DNA of 64,000 nt from Leptospira sp. GIMC2001 (GTDB lineage Bacteria; Spirochaetota; Leptospiria; Leptospirales; Leptospiraceae): positions 3,651,559-3,715,558 of the forward strand of contig NZ_CP115468.1 in NCBI RefSeq assembly GCF_028462125.1. Reading direction: 5' to 3'. This document shows, piece after piece, positions 45,878-56,570 of the stretch. Under the pieces are notes generated by a model. The model did not search any database and had not been told where the DNA came from. It worked only from the letters and a program-made list of their open reading frames with translations. Position numbers and translations under genes: made by a program. Position 1 is the stretch's first letter. Every line of letters begins with the position of its first letter.

Positions 45878-46552
45878 ATGAGCTTAGCTTTAAAATTAAG
45901 AGAAGGAACATCACAAAACCACAACGAAGCGGAATCTGCAGGGTTTATTCGCTGCTTTATGAAAGGAATTCTTGAAAAACTGACCTATACGAGTCATTTA
46001 GAGAGTTTCTATTTTGTCTATCAAACGTTGGAAGAAGAATTAAACCGCCATAAAACGCATCCAATCGTGTCAAAAATTTATTTCCCAGAATTATATAGAA
46101 CATCTCAGATTGAGAAGGATCTGAATTTCTTCCTAGGGAATGATTGGAAATCCAAAATCAAAATTACTTCTGCAACTCAAAATTATGTAAATAATATTAA
46201 AAATATCTCGAATAACTCTCCTGAGTTATTGATCGCTCATTCTTATGTACGTTATCTAGGTGATCTAAGTGGTGGACAGATTCTAAAAAAAGTTGCAGCT
46301 CGTGCTTTGCAGTTGGACGGAGCGGGTTTGGATTTTTATGAATTTCCAGAAATTCCTTCACCTAATGAATTTAAAAAAGTTTATCGTGAAACTCTCGATA
46401 GTTTAGATCTCTCTGAGGATCAGCAAAATCAAATAGTTTTAGAATCTAGAAAGGTCTTCGACTTGAATAAAGAAATTTTTCTTGAGCTAGAGGATGATTT
46501 AATTCGAAATATTGGAAGAGAGAAATACGATTCGGTACAAAAGGCTTCGTAA
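45878..46552 (+). CDS. hemO: Heme oxygenase
   Basis: This 224-residue cytosolic enzyme opens heme to biliverdin, CO and Fe2+, a known iron-acquisition path in Leptospira. LREGTSQNHNEAE carries the proximal His (about residue 15), and AHSYVRYLGDLSGGQILKKVAARAL holds the distal-helix glycines (GDLSGGQ). The length is standard for HmuO/HemO. The start follows a gagga-type site (agaggaaaaa). The upstream gap holds tgaac/gttca arms with a 12-13-base spacer; I could not relate these to a Fur site. Confidence 0.93.
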   Translation: MSLALKLREGTSQNHNEAESAGFIRCFMKGILEKLTYTSHLESFYFVYQTLEEELNRHKTHPIVSKIYFPELYRTSQIEKDLNFFLGNDWKSKIKITSATQNYVNNIKNISNNSPELLIAHSYVRYLGDLSGGQILKKVAARALQLDGAGLDFYEFPEIPSPNEFKKVYRETLDSLDLSEDQQNQIVLESRKVFDLNKEIFLELEDDLIRNIGREKYDSVQKAS

Positions 46553-46640
46553 AAAAGTCCAATAACTAATGATAGTTATGGAATCAATCATTTCCAAAAA
46601 CAAGAAAGTTAAATTATTCCATCGAGACTAAAAAGATAAG

Positions 46641-47861
46641 ATGAAAAAATCAAAGTTACCTATTCTTCTTCTAAGTCTCGTATTTTTTGCAATGCTTCCT
46701 GTAACGATGGTTGTTCCCGTGATGAAAGAAATTATCAAGGACAATCTGAGTGCAGGAAATGTTGCAGTTGCATTGTTTACAAGTGTATCTATGCTTGGAT
46801 CTTTCATATTCTCACCTATCGCTGGATTGATTTCCGATAAATTGGGAGATCGCAGAACTATTATTGCAATAGCTTGTTTTGTAGATGCTTTCTTATTTCT
46901 TTTAATAACTTTTGTACAAGATATAAATGTTCTTATGTTTGTTAGATTTATGGAAGGTGGAACACATATTTTTGTAATCGGATTGCTTCTTGCGAGTGTA
47001 TCCGATTTGGAGAATAATCCGAATTCATCATTTTATAAACAAGGTCGATTGATGGGAATTGCGGGAATGTTCCTATCCTTAGGTGCTGCGATAGGCATGC
47101 CAATTGGTATTTTAGGTAAATCGAATCCGATGATTCCTTTTTACGCTGGATCATTCTTGCTTTTTAGTATTGGCATTGTTAGCTTATCTTTTCTACGCGA
47201 CAATATTCACTCTGGGCAAAAGGAATTTAGATTAGCAGACCTATCTAAATCTATACAATTAAATCCTTATTTGCTTGTACCTTTTGCATTTCACTTTATT
47301 GATCGTTTTACCGTTGGTTTTCTTGTGAGTTCTTTCAATATATATTTAAGAGAGAACTTGTCCTTTCATCCTGGAAAAGCAGGCGCTTATCTTAGCCTTG
47401 TGCTTCTACCCATGAGCATACTTTCCTACCCATCTGCTATCCTATCGCGCAAGTACGGATTGTTACCTTTAGTACTCGGTGGATCTTTTATGTATGGTGG
47501 ATTTTTATCTGCTACCGGTTGGACAGACGATCCTGTATTACTTTTTATCTATTTGATGTTGGCGGGAATTGGAGCCGGGGTCATGTATGTACCTTCGATG
47601 ATACTCGCATCAAGAATGTCTCCGAACGGACTGAACGGAACGGTAATGAGTGCTTTTACAGGACTAGGATCACTCGGTTTTATGTGTGGTCCAATCTGCT
47701 CAGTTTATTTGGAAAAATTTTATTATCAAATTTTTGCAAGTGAACAAGCATTTCCAGCACTTTCCACAAGTTTTGGACTTTTGGAAATATGCCTTGTCCT
47801 CTGTACAATTCCGTTTTTGTACCGAATCAATCGCTACCTTTCTAAAGAAAATACTGGATAA
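46641..47861 (+). CDS. MFS transporter
   Basis: This 406-residue protein has 12 membrane segments. Motif A is present as GLISDKLGDRRTII in loop 2-3, then FVRFMEGGTHIFVIG and TM5 MGIAGMFLSLGAAIGMPIG (family antiporter-type motif). The short N terminus (KKSKLPILLLSLVFF) leads straight into TM1. A drug or metabolite exporter is likely; the substrate is unknown. It is followed 101 bases later by the sulfate-binding protein gene with a hairpin in the gap, so it is probably a separate unit. Confidence 0.88.
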   Translation: MKKSKLPILLLSLVFFAMLPVTMVVPVMKEIIKDNLSAGNVAVALFTSVSMLGSFIFSPIAGLISDKLGDRRTIIAIACFVDAFLFLLITFVQDINVLMFVRFMEGGTHIFVIGLLLASVSDLENNPNSSFYKQGRLMGIAGMFLSLGAAIGMPIGILGKSNPMIPFYAGSFLLFSIGIVSLSFLRDNIHSGQKEFRLADLSKSIQLNPYLLVPFAFHFIDRFTVGFLVSSFNIYLRENLSFHPGKAGAYLSLVLLPMSILSYPSAILSRKYGLLPLVLGGSFMYGGFLSATGWTDDPVLLFIYLMLAGIGAGVMYVPSMILASRMSPNGLNGTVMSAFTGLGSLGFMCGPICSVYLEKFYYQIFASEQAFPALSTSFGLLEICLVLCTIPFLYRINRYLSKENTG

Positions 47862-47915
47862 AAGTAGAAATTTTCTTTACAGGACAGCCATCTAGTAAAG
47901 AATTGCGGATATTGT

Positions 47916-47948
47916 CCAATAAAACAGAACTTAATTCTGTCTTATTGG
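47916..47948 (+). promoter_or_regulatory. Stable hairpin in the leader of sbp
   Basis: Fourteen-base arms (ccaataaaacagaa and its near-complement, one mismatch) surround a five-base loop. The right arm abuts the presumed ribosome site (taagaag) 15 bases before ATG 47963. No T-run follows, so a leader/translation control element or operator is more likely than a terminator. Confidence 0.5.
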
Positions 47949-47962
47949 TAAGAAGTGACAAA

Positions 47963-49039
47963 ATGAAAAATCGCTGTATGCCACACAATCCGCTCAGATT
48001 TACGAGAGTATTTTCTTTTGCAATCGTATTGGCTGTTTTTATTGGTCACTCTTTTATCCATTGCAAAGGTTCATCCGAAGAAAAAATCGATTTTCTAAAT
48101 GTCTCCTTTGATCCAACTCGCGAAATGTACGAAGAAATCAATCGTGAATTCGAAAAAGAATGGAATCAGAAGAGCACGAAAAGAATTAATTTCCAACAAT
48201 CCCACGGTGGTTCAGGTAAACAAGCAAGAGGAGTGATCGATGGGCTCAAAGCGGATGTCGTTACTTTAGCTCTATCCTACGATATAGATTCAATTGCAGA
48301 GCGCTCAGGATTTATCGATAAGGATTGGGCGAATTCTTATCCTAATCATTCTACGCCTTACTACTCGACCATAGTTTTATTGGTCAGAGCTGGAAATCCG
48401 AAGCAAATTTTTGATTGGAATGATGTAGTACGAGATTCCATTTCAGTTATTACTCCAAATCCAAAAACATCCGGTGGTGCCAGATGGAATTATTTGGCTG
48501 CTTGGGCCTATGCAAAAAATATTTATAAAGATAGAGAAGAAGATAAAATCAGATTCATCCAAGCTCTATACAAAAATACTTCTGTCCTTGATGCTGGTGC
48601 AAGAGGATCCACTTCAACCTTTGTTCAAAGAGGTATAGGTGATGTTCTCCTAGCTTGGGAGAACGAAGCTTTACTTGCAATTGAAGAATCTAAACGCAAA
48701 AATGGTGGACAAGCCAAATTTGAAATAGTCTATCCGAGTATTAGTATATTAGCAGAAACTCCAGTCGCCGCTGTGAACAAAATCAATGAGAAAAAAGGAA
48801 CAACTGAAGTAGCAGCAGATTATATTAAATTTATTTATTCGAAGCAAGGTCAAGAAATAGCAGCAAAGCATTTCTTTCGCCCTTTTGATAATGAAATACT
48901 AAAATTATATTCTACAATTTTCAAGCCAATTAAGCTTGTAAATATCCGTGACTTAGAGGGCAGCTGGAAAGACGCTCAAAAGAAACATTTTGCTGAGGGA
49001 GGAATTTTTGATCAAATTTATTCCGATAAAAAGTTCTAA
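47963..49039 (+). CDS. sbp: Sulfate/thiosulfate-binding lipoprotein of ABC importer
   Basis: The protein has 358 residues from ATG 47963; an in-frame TTG at 47903 would run through the leader hairpin. A lipobox-like FIHC ends the signal segment, so the binding protein is tethered as a lipoprotein, as expected in organisms that anchor receptors. The body matches Sbp/CysP: FDPTREMYEEIN, FQQSHGGSGKQARGVIDG and ITPNPKTSGGARWNYLAAWAY (sulfate-contacting loops). It delivers sulfate to the permease encoded directly downstream by cysT and cysW. Confidence 0.92.
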   Translation: MKNRCMPHNPLRFTRVFSFAIVLAVFIGHSFIHCKGSSEEKIDFLNVSFDPTREMYEEINREFEKEWNQKSTKRINFQQSHGGSGKQARGVIDGLKADVVTLALSYDIDSIAERSGFIDKDWANSYPNHSTPYYSTIVLLVRAGNPKQIFDWNDVVRDSISVITPNPKTSGGARWNYLAAWAYAKNIYKDREEDKIRFIQALYKNTSVLDAGARGSTSTFVQRGIGDVLLAWENEALLAIEESKRKNGGQAKFEIVYPSISILAETPVAAVNKINEKKGTTEVAADYIKFIYSKQGQEIAAKHFFRPFDNEILKLYSTIFKPIKLVNIRDLEGSWKDAQKKHFAEGGIFDQIYSDKKF

Positions 49040-49066
49040 ACTTTTGGAATCTGTTCAATTTTTTTT

Positions 49067-49894
49067 ATGAGATTTACATATCGTCCTTATACCAAAACTA
49101 GTTTTGGATTATCATTAGGAATTGTAGTTTTTTACTTAAGCATACTAGTTGTTATTCCTCTTTTCGGTTTATTCTATCAAACTTTTAAATTAAGTTGGAA
49201 TGACCTTTCATCAATTTATACAGATCCAAGGATTCAATCAGCCTTATATTTAAGCTTTGGGACAGGTGCTGTTGCTGCAATTTTAAATTTAGTTATCGGT
49301 TTTGTATTCGCATGGGTTTTGGTACGCTATGAATTTCCGGGAAAGAAATTGATAGATTCGTTAATCGACTTACCTTTTATGTTACCTACTGCCGTTGCAG
49401 GAATATCGCTAACATCAATATATGCAAAAAATGGTTGGATTGGACAATTTTTAGAGCCTATAGGAATACAAGTAGCATACACTCCGATCGGTATCATCAT
49501 CGCTCTAGTTTTTATAGGATTCCCCTTCGTAGTAAGAACCGTACAACCTGTTATTGAAGGACTTCCGAAAGAATTGGAAGAAAGTTCTTTCTGTCTTGGT
49601 GCAAATAGATTTCAGACTTTTTATAAAGTAATTTTGCCTGAGTTATGGCCTTCGATTCTCGCAGGCACCAGTATGGCATTTGCTCGTGGAATTGGTGAGT
49701 ATGGTTCGGTTGTATTCATATCCGGCAATATTCCTGGCAAAACAGAAATCTTACCATTATTAATAGTAACTAAACTAGAACAATATGAATATTCAAAAGC
49801 CACAGGAATCGCAATTTTAATGTTAGTATTATCATTTGGAATAATGTTTTCGATCAACTATCTTCAGAACAAGGCAGCGAGGAAATTAGGTTGA
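49067..49894 (+). CDS. cysT: Sulfate ABC transporter permease CysT
   Basis: This 275-residue inner-membrane permease has six segments. [20 protein letters not shown] and the EAA-like loop [20 protein letters not shown] (contact with the ATPase) are typical of CysT/CysU. It forms the channel with CysW. ATG 49067 lies 27 bases after the sbp stop; its own end overlaps the TTG of cysW by four bases (TTGA). This order, sbp-cysT-cysW-cysA, is the classical operon. Confidence 0.93.
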   Translation: MRFTYRPYTKTSFGLSLGIVVFYLSILVVIPLFGLFYQTFKLSWNDLSSIYTDPRIQSALYLSFGTGAVAAILNLVIGFVFAWVLVRYEFPGKKLIDSLIDLPFMLPTAVAGISLTSIYAKNGWIGQFLEPIGIQVAYTPIGIIIALVFIGFPFVVRTVQPVIEGLPKELEESSFCLGANRFQTFYKVILPELWPSILAGTSMAFARGIGEYGSVVFISGNIPGKTEILPLLIVTKLEQYEYSKATGIAILMLVLSFGIMFSINYLQNKAARKLG

Positions 49895-50730
49895 ACAGAA
49901 CAGAATCCAGATGGATCAAATACAGTCTCGTTGGTATTGTTTATTTCCTTTCAAGTATCATTCTTTTTTTACCTTTGATTAATGTTTTTACTGAAGCCTT
50001 TGCAGATGGAGTTAGTGCTTACATAAAAGGGATTAGCGCTAGTGAGACCATAACAGCACTTTGGTTATCGATTAAAGTAGCAGCTATATCCGTTCCGATC
50101 AATACTGTTTTCGGAATCATAGCAGCTTTCCTCTTGACTCGATTTACATTCGTTGGTAAGAATATACTAATGACAATCATTGATTCACCTTTTGCTGTAT
50201 CTCCGGTCATATCGGGATTGATTTTCCTTCTTATATTTGGAAAGCAAGGTTGGATGAGTTCAACAATGGAAAGCTTGAATCTTGAAATAGTTTTTAATAC
50301 ACCTGGGTTGATTATTGCAACCTGCTTTATCACACTTCCTTTTGTTGTGCGAGAATTGATTCCTCTGATGGAATCACAAGGTAAGGAAGAGGAAGAAGCT
50401 GGCTTATTACTTGGCGCCTCTATGCTGCAGACATTTATAAAAATTATAGTACCGAATATAAAATGGGGATTGGTCTACGGGATCATACTTTGCAATGCAA
50501 GAGCAATGGGCGAATTCGGAGCGGTTTCGGTTTTATCAGGACATATTCGGGGCAAAACCAATACTTTACCATTAGAAGTAGAAATGATGTACAATGAGTA
50601 CAATTCGGTTGGAGCATTTTCCGCTGCTTCTCTGCTGGTTTTTCTATCACTTGGAACACTCATTATAAAATTTTTTCTGGAAAAGAAAATTCAGATTGAG
50701 TCACCGAATAACAAAGAGTTAACTAAATAA
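49891..50730 (+). CDS. cysW: Sulfate ABC transporter permease CysW
   Basis: This 279-residue second permease starts at TTG 49891, overlapping the CysT stop (TTGA) with ttagg just upstream as ribosome site. It has six membrane segments, [20 protein letters not shown] and an EAA-type loop [19 protein letters not shown]. It pairs with CysT and is driven by CysA, 21 bases downstream. The TTG start is forced by the overlap and by the absence of another start before TM1. Confidence 0.92.
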   Translation: MNRTESRWIKYSLVGIVYFLSSIILFLPLINVFTEAFADGVSAYIKGISASETITALWLSIKVAAISVPINTVFGIIAAFLLTRFTFVGKNILMTIIDSPFAVSPVISGLIFLLIFGKQGWMSSTMESLNLEIVFNTPGLIIATCFITLPFVVRELIPLMESQGKEEEEAGLLLGASMLQTFIKIIVPNIKWGLVYGIILCNARAMGEFGAVSVLSGHIRGKTNTLPLEVEMMYNEYNSVGAFSAASLLVFLSLGTLIIKFFLEKKIQIESPNNKELTK

Positions 50731-50751
50731 ACTAGAAAATGAGTCTTTAAA

Positions 50752-51792
50752 ATGCCAATTCAAATCAAAAATCTTAATAAAAGTTTTGGAAATATTCAAG
50801 TATTGCATGATATAAACTTAGAAATTCCTGATGGTAATTTGGTGGCTCTCCTTGGACCATCAGGTTCAGGAAAGACAACACTTCTAAGAATGATTGCTGG
50901 GTTGGATTCACCTGATACCGGGGAAATTATTTTCCCAGAGAATGCAAAAACTGAAAAAGACAAAAAAGTGGGATTCGTATTCCAACATTATGCTCTATTT
51001 AGGCATATGAGTATATTCGATAATATAGCTTTTGGTTTGAATGTAAGACCCCGGTCGGAACGACCAACCAAATCAGAAATTAAAGAAAAGGTACTTCAGC
51101 TCTTAAAGCTCATTCAGCTAGAAAATTTTCATGATCGATATCCTTTTGAATTATCAGGTGGACAGAGACAGAGAGTTGCACTTGCAAGAGCTCTTGCTAT
51201 TGAACCAAAATTTTTATTATTAGATGAGCCATTTGGAGCCTTAGATGCAAAAGTTCGAAAAGAACTTCGAAATTGGCTACGTCGCTTGCATGACGAAATT
51301 CACATAACAAGCGTTTTTGTAACTCATGACCAGGATGAAGCTCTTGAAGTTAGCGATCGAATTGTCATCCTCCATAATGGACGAATCGAGCAAATTGGAA
51401 CTCCTGATGAAGTTTATAACAGTCCAAAGTCACCATTTGTTTTTAACTTTCTAGGCGATGTAAATCTTTTCCATGGAAGAATTCAGGATGGAGACAATCG
51501 CAGTGATACTGAAAATTCAGAAGATGGAGCAGATCCTAAATCAGTAGCTTATGTTCGACCTTACGATGTAGAGATCGTTCGTTCACAAGAATCCGGAATA
51601 CCAGCCGAGATTAGACATATCCATTCAACTGGACGAAATGTACGTGTCGAACTCAAACGACAAGATACAGGTTTCTTGGTTGAAAGTGTCATAGATCGCG
51701 ATACTTACAAAGAACTGAATCTATTACCGGGCGAGATAGTCTACCTTCGAATTAGAAAAGCTCAAGTTTATACAGAAGATTTCTCAATTTAA
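50752..51792 (+). CDS. cysA: Sulfate ABC transporter ATPase CysA
   Basis: This 346-residue ATPase has Walker [12 protein letters not shown]-loop [21 protein letters not shown], signature [15 protein letters not shown], Walker [14 protein letters not shown] and the H-loop [12 protein letters not shown]-terminal TOBE-like regulatory extension follows (about 240-345, [10 protein letters not shown]). It powers sulfate import through CysT and CysW. The gene ends 3 bases from the stop of the porin gene at 51796 on the opposite strand. Confidence 0.94.
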   Translation: MPIQIKNLNKSFGNIQVLHDINLEIPDGNLVALLGPSGSGKTTLLRMIAGLDSPDTGEIIFPENAKTEKDKKVGFVFQHYALFRHMSIFDNIAFGLNVRPRSERPTKSEIKEKVLQLLKLIQLENFHDRYPFELSGGQRQRVALARALAIEPKFLLLDEPFGALDAKVRKELRNWLRRLHDEIHITSVFVTHDQDEALEVSDRIVILHNGRIEQIGTPDEVYNSPKSPFVFNFLGDVNLFHGRIQDGDNRSDTENSEDGADPKSVAYVRPYDVEIVRSQESGIPAEIRHIHSTGRNVRVELKRQDTGFLVESVIDRDTYKELNLLPGEIVYLRIRKAQVYTEDFSI

Positions 51793-51795
51793 TTT

Positions 51796-53319
51796 TTAGA
51801 ATGCACTGAGTGACATTTCTATATAGGCAAAATGAGAATCTTTTTCGCGACCGCTTGTCTCAAGCGTAAACTCATTTGGTTTGAAGAAAGCATAACCGAT
51901 TGTAGTATTCAATTTATTATTTATTTTGTATCGCATTCTTATATTGTATTCTTCACCAATAGCTATTCCACTTTGTCCAGATTCATCTCTTAACCTAGCA
52001 TTATTCCACCGATCCGTGTTGCTCGCTAAATAATACCAAACATATGCTGTATCAATTCGTAAATCTTTAATTGGAGAAAATTCAATCACAATTTTTGGAT
52101 TACTTAGGTTCTCCATTTGAAAATAATCATTACTAGACCAAGGTCTTGCAAAACCATACAACCTTTCGAATCGATTATTGACTTTATCATATGGGTCTCG
52201 ATCCCCACTTGCAAATCCATAAAAAAATCCAAGTCTTGGCTTCCATGAAAAATTGAAAGTATATCCAGAATCGAAGGTAAACGCATAAGCTAAATGAGCT
52301 TGGCCTTTCTCTATATCATTGATACCAAATTGATAGATCGCAGATATATCATAGTCAAAGCCAGTTTTTCCAATTAATCCATATCCCCTAATGCCTGTTG
52401 TATGGATTTCTCTACCAACTCGCTTCGTTTCTTCAAAATTAAATTTAGTTAGTGAATATTTTTTTTCATTGAGCCTAGATTGCACAAGTCCAATATAAAA
52501 AGGTTGAATGGTTATTATATCGCTCCAAGCCTGAATGCTTCCAAGCAGTCCATATAGATATAAATTCCTGACTGGTTTGTCAACTTTATCAATAATAATT
52601 TCAAGAGGTGATAGAGCTAAAACATCGAGATTCCAGTCATTTTCTTCTTTACCAAGACTCATTCTTAATCCTTGGAAAGTGTTCGTTGTATTCCTCCAAG
52701 CGTTCCTTGCCAATAGACGTCTATCCAAAAATTCAAACGCCATTCGACCTGCACGGATTGATAGTGGTCGATTCTTGCCTAGAGCATCAGGATAATATAA
52801 CTCAAAAAAACTTTGAATAGGTTCAATCTGATTGAAGTCACGTGTATCTCGTTCAAATTTTCCTTGAATTCTCTGGGCATCTTCGATCTCTAAAGCAAAA
52901 CGAAAAGGATCAAATTTTTCTTTTACACCGACATAACCTCTCGTCCGTAATAATAATGGTCGGTCTATCAATTCTTTGTTTCTTCGAAAATCATTCTCTC
53001 GATATTCATATCGGGTTCTGTAATCCAACCCCATCTCCAACCAATCAACATCTTCTAAACCAGGAATTCCAGTTTGGCTTCCAAGCTTAACATATTCATC
53101 AGGTTGCGGAACTCTCTTCGTTCCATAACTACGTGGATTAACATAATAATTTTTTGACTTATTATCTTCTCCTGCATTGATTTCTGACTTAGTATTCTCG
53201 GGTTTGATTTGTTCAGTCGATTCTGCAAATAAAGGAAACAATATATTTACAAATAAAAGTACAACAATGAAAACTTTTTCATTTTGCAGGAATCGGACTT
53301 TGGTAACTGAAAACTGCAC
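51796..53319 (-). CDS. Alginate-export-type outer-membrane porin
   Basis: This 507-residue protein has a signal peptide (ending about LFAES) and a barrel of the alginate_exp (AlgE-like) family: WLEMGLDYRTRYEYRENDFRR, FALEIEDAQRIQG and SFFELYYPDAL, with AWRNTTNTFQGLRMSLG in the middle; the last residue is Phe, as in outer-membrane proteins. It may pass anionic polysaccharide or small anions. Being convergent with the sulfate importer suggests, but does not prove, a joint role in anion uptake. The family also includes non-alginate porins. Confidence 0.82.
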   Translation of the reverse strand: MQFSVTKVRFLQNEKVFIVVLLFVNILFPLFAESTEQIKPENTKSEINAGEDNKSKNYYVNPRSYGTKRVPQPDEYVKLGSQTGIPGLEDVDWLEMGLDYRTRYEYRENDFRRNKELIDRPLLLRTRGYVGVKEKFDPFRFALEIEDAQRIQGKFERDTRDFNQIEPIQSFFELYYPDALGKNRPLSIRAGRMAFEFLDRRLLARNAWRNTTNTFQGLRMSLGKEENDWNLDVLALSPLEIIIDKVDKPVRNLYLYGLLGSIQAWSDIITIQPFYIGLVQSRLNEKKYSLTKFNFEETKRVGREIHTTGIRGYGLIGKTGFDYDISAIYQFGINDIEKGQAHLAYAFTFDSGYTFNFSWKPRLGFFYGFASGDRDPYDKVNNRFERLYGFARPWSSNDYFQMENLSNPKIVIEFSPIKDLRIDTAYVWYYLASNTDRWNNARLRDESGQSGIAIGEEYNIRMRYKINNKLNTTIGYAFFKPNEFTLETSGREKDSHFAYIEMSLSAF

Positions 53320-53489
53320 TAAACTTCTCCATGTGTTCTAATTGAATTGGAAAGTAGCCCGATCTAAATTCGAACAAAATACTGTCTTAATGGATAATAA
53401 TTCCAATATAGCAGATAATACAAGTATAAAATCTGCTATAACTGAATAATATTCGTTATTTTGATCAATATCGATTGAAATTTCTTATT

Positions 53490-55286
53490 CTAGGCTTGGA
53501 AAGTTCTTAGATTCGAATCCAAGCTTTCTGTGATTCCATTGATATCTTTTGATAGATTTTGCATTTTCTTAAAAGATTCATCGATCTTGGAATTGATTTC
53601 TGTAATATCAGAAAGTGAGGAATTGATTTCTTCTGACATTTTCCATTGATCCACAATATTTGAAGAAATAATATTGGCGTTTGAACTCAATTCCTCAACT
53701 GTAATTTTTAAATCTTGGACATTGATTGAACTCTTAGTACTACCTTTTGCAATTTTCTGAATATCCTCAGAGATATTTTTTAGATCATTCATGGAACTCA
53801 ACATTGTTTCTTGTATTTGCTTCATTGCATCCAAACTTTCCTTTGATGCTCGCTGAGAATCTTTTACTACTTGTTTTATGCTATCAATGTTCTCCCGTGT
53901 TTTATCCGCCAAACGAGAAACTTCGCCAGCAACGACAGCGAAACCTCGGCCATATTCACCAGCGCGGGCAGCTTCAATAGAAGCATTGAGTGAGAGAAGA
54001 TTTATCTGATCGGATATCTCTTCAACTATTGAGACAGTCATCCGAATATTCTCATTACTTTTAGCAAGTTCAGTTACCTTTGCAAGTGCATGGTTTACAA
54101 TATTCTGTCCTTCCAGTGAAAAGTCATATGATGCTGAAGTTGAATCAACTAATCGATCAGCCTCTTTAGATAAATCATCCATATTTGATGTTATCGAATT
54201 CAAAGAAGTGTTCAGATAAGAAGTTTTCTCAGACTGAATATTCACTCTATCAAGAATCGAACTAGATAGTCTATTGATAGAATTTATTGATTCTTCAATA
54301 TTGATTAAGCTATCTTTTTCTATCTGTATCTCTTTGACGAACAATTCATTATCATGTCCGAGCGTTAAAGAATGTTCTTTTAATTTAGAGGATTCAATAT
54401 GAACTAATTTGAAAAAATTTCCTAATTTTTCTATGAATTTATTTAAATTTTGATTCGTTAGATTTAGATTCGTTGTGGAAATATTGGGAACTTTTACTCC
54501 GAGATTCCCTTGGCCAATTTCATGGATTGATTGATTGATATTCTCAATATCCTTATTTAGAGAATTGCTACCAACGTAAGATGTGTAAGCAATTATCAGA
54601 GCCATCATAGCTAGGATTAAGGGCAACTGAATCGCGAGATTAGGAAGTTGAATTAATTTCTGGTAAAAAGCGACTAAATAATATCCTAATGTCATAATTG
54701 GAAGTAGGCTTACTGCAATCTGAGTATAGAGATTTCTCTTAGCATGTGAGAATAATTTAATATCAGATATATTAAATATAGTATTAGCAAGTTCTTTCCT
54801 ATTCAGAACAGGTATTAATTGAATTTCAGTCTGATAGTAAAAAGATAGGTAGAGAATTGGAGAAAGCATAAAACATCCATAAATTAACGGAAGGAATTCC
54901 TTGAAGCTCAAATCGAATGCAGGTATTGCAATTGTTACAAAAACTAAAATCGCAAAATTCCATCGAAGCAGAATTAATCTTCCTTCCCATGATGGATGGT
55001 TTAGTAGCTGTTTCTTTATTGATTTGTAATCGTAAGAATCTTTTTCATTCAGAAATTTAAGAATAGGATTCAATTTTCTATGCCTAATATAGGTTCCTAT
55101 AGCAAGTGGAATTGCAGATGCTAGAGTTCCCCATGCTCCGATAGTAAATAATCGCATTCCTTCCAGTTCACTTGCGACAATAGCAAAATTAATAAAATAA
55201 GGAAAACTAAGTAAATAAAGAGGTAACTCATTCATTATGAGCAACTGATTGAGAATCTTTTTTGAGTGCAATTTGTCCGAAGCCAT
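53490..55286 (-). CDS. Methyl-accepting chemotaxis protein
   Basis: This 598-residue receptor has an N-terminal membrane part with about six segments (residues 15-255) and no large periplasmic loop, a HAMP-like coiled stretch (about 250-290) and a C-terminal signalling domain. The CheA/CheW contact tip is intact: [29 protein letters not shown] (split here as [13 protein letters not shown] and [14 protein letters not shown]), [15 protein letters not shown]. It presumably senses membrane potential, intracellular or lipid-soluble cues. No CheR/CheB genes lie near. Confidence 0.9.
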   Translation of the reverse strand: MASDKLHSKKILNQLLIMNELPLYLLSFPYFINFAIVASELEGMRLFTIGAWGTLASAIPLAIGTYIRHRKLNPILKFLNEKDSYDYKSIKKQLLNHPSWEGRLILLRWNFAILVFVTIAIPAFDLSFKEFLPLIYGCFMLSPILYLSFYYQTEIQLIPVLNRKELANTIFNISDIKLFSHAKRNLYTQIAVSLLPIMTLGYYLVAFYQKLIQLPNLAIQLPLILAMMALIIAYTSYVGSNSLNKDIENINQSIHEIGQGNLGVKVPNISTTNLNLTNQNLNKFIEKLGNFFKLVHIESSKLKEHSLTLGHDNELFVKEIQIEKDSLINIEESINSINRLSSSILDRVNIQSEKTSYLNTSLNSITSNMDDLSKEADRLVDSTSASYDFSLEGQNIVNHALAKVTELAKSNENIRMTVSIVEEISDQINLLSLNASIEAARAGEYGRGFAVVAGEVSRLADKTRENIDSIKQVVKDSQRASKESLDAMKQIQETMLSSMNDLKNISEDIQKIAKGSTKSSINVQDLKITVEELSSNANIISSNIVDQWKMSEEINSSLSDITEINSKIDESFKKMQNLSKDINGITESLDSNLRTFQA

Positions 55287-55420
55287 AAGCTACCTCCCAG
55301 GTAGACTAAGGCATTCAATAATTAATTTCTATCATTTTTTATAGTCGCAACTAATAAAATTCAATAACGATAACTCAGTGTTAATTCGATCTGATCGATT
55401 ATCTGAATCTTTATAATCCA

Positions 55421-55894
55421 TCAAGTCCAGAAGTTATCTAGATCATCACCACTCAATCGGCAAATTCGCCAATCAGGTAAGATCTTAGCGCCCATCGATT
55501 TATAGAATCTTATTGCAGGTTCATTCCAGTCCAATACAGACCATTCAAATCGCCCAGCACCTATTTCTTTCCCACGCTGAGCCACAGCAGATAGAAGAGA
55601 TTTTCCAATTCCTTTTTTTCTATGATGGGGGAGGACATATAGATCCTCAAGATAGATCCCAGGTTTTGTTAGAAATGTAGAGTAGTTGTAAAAAAATAAT
55701 GCGTATCCGACAACTTCAGATTTGAGTTCTGCAACGATTGCTTGTAGATATGGCTTAGTACCAAAGAGATGTTCCTCTAAATCCTTTACATTTCCTTTGA
55801 ATTCATGAGACAATCTTTCAAAATCTGCGAGCTCTTGAATGAGCGAAAAAATTCGTTCGACATCCCCTCTTTTCGCGGGTCTGGTTTCAATCAT
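55421..55894 (-). CDS. GNAT acetyltransferase, diamine-acetyltransferase-like
   Basis: The protein has 157 residues from ATG 55894; an in-frame start 39 codons upstream would intrude on the promoter region of the divergent lipoprotein gene and adds an unconserved hydrophobic stretch. ETRPAKRGDVERIFSLI opens the domain, IYLEDLYVLPHHRKKGIGKSL is the acetyl-CoA loop (HHRKKGIG) and WSVLDWNEPAIRFYKSMGA is the SAT-type ending. It likely acetylates a polyamine or thialysine-like amine. Cytosolic. Confidence 0.85.
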   Translation of the reverse strand: MIETRPAKRGDVERIFSLIQELADFERLSHEFKGNVKDLEEHLFGTKPYLQAIVAELKSEVVGYALFFYNYSTFLTKPGIYLEDLYVLPHHRKKGIGKSLLSAVAQRGKEIGAGRFEWSVLDWNEPAIRFYKSMGAKILPDWRICRLSGDDLDNFWT

Positions 55895-56010
55895 AATATA
55901 CCATTTTGTATATGTTGATTCTAAGTGAAGGAAATTTTTTGATAAAGTAAATATATATAGGGTAAATCCCCCTATTGTTTTATTGATCTGAGAATGATAA
56001 TATTTTGACA

Positions 56011-56493
56011 ATGATAAGGACTTGGCTGAATCTCCTAAGTATTGGATTGATATTAGCCAATTGTCAGAAAACTGATTTCAATACTGATTTTCCACCACCG
56101 GATGAGGGTGTAAAAATCGGAGCCATCTATCCCAGTTCTATTGGAGGAATTGATCCGAAGTTTGAATTTTTGCCTGACAACGATGATAAGAAAATTTTCG
56201 GTCATCGTGCGAAGTATGGAGATTATGCAGAGATTCAATCCATCGAAACAAAAGACACAGCGATACTTGATCAGTTTTTTGAATCGAAAATTTTAGAGAA
56301 TTATTTCAAAGGTGATTTCAAAACGAAAGCCTCAGGAAAATTCAACAATAATTGGATTGGACGCGGAACATTGAAGGATGGAACCAGAGTGTATGCCTGG
56401 TCGAATAAGAATTGGATTTATTTAATTAAAGCAAAAGATGAAGGAGCCTTCCGAGAGGTCATCCGGGGCTTTCCCTTCATATCAGAAGATTGA
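56011..56493 (+). CDS. Small lipoprotein of unknown function
   Basis: The protein has 160 residues from ATG 56011 (a TTG lies two codons earlier). The signal ends in LILANC, giving a lipid-anchored Cys near residue 18. The body has no known motif; it is polar with alternating strands (GVKIGAIYPSS, RGTLKDGTRVYAWS) and a short helix at the end. A strong terminator follows 52 bases after its stop. It is divergent from the GNAT gene. Confidence 0.72.
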   Translation: MIRTWLNLLSIGLILANCQKTDFNTDFPPPDEGVKIGAIYPSSIGGIDPKFEFLPDNDDKKIFGHRAKYGDYAEIQSIETKDTAILDQFFESKILENYFKGDFKTKASGKFNNNWIGRGTLKDGTRVYAWSNKNWIYLIKAKDEGAFREVIRGFPFISED

Positions 56494-56544
56494 TGGTATC
56501 TTATTAGTTTCCAACCTAAGGATACGGACGACCAACACCTAACT

Positions 56545-56570
56545 CCCCCCGGCGACGGGGGGCTTTTTTT
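56545..56570 (+). terminator. Strong terminator with GNRA-type loop
   Basis: The stem ccccccg/cgggggg closes a GCGA tetraloop and is followed by C and seven Ts. It serves the lipoprotein gene ending at 56493; the T-run runs into the stop of the convergent gene at 56569. Confidence 0.93.

Noticed and set aside
55895..56011. 39-residue N-terminal extension of the GNAT protein
   Set aside because: Hydrophobic and atypical for GNAT; would cover the divergent promoter region.
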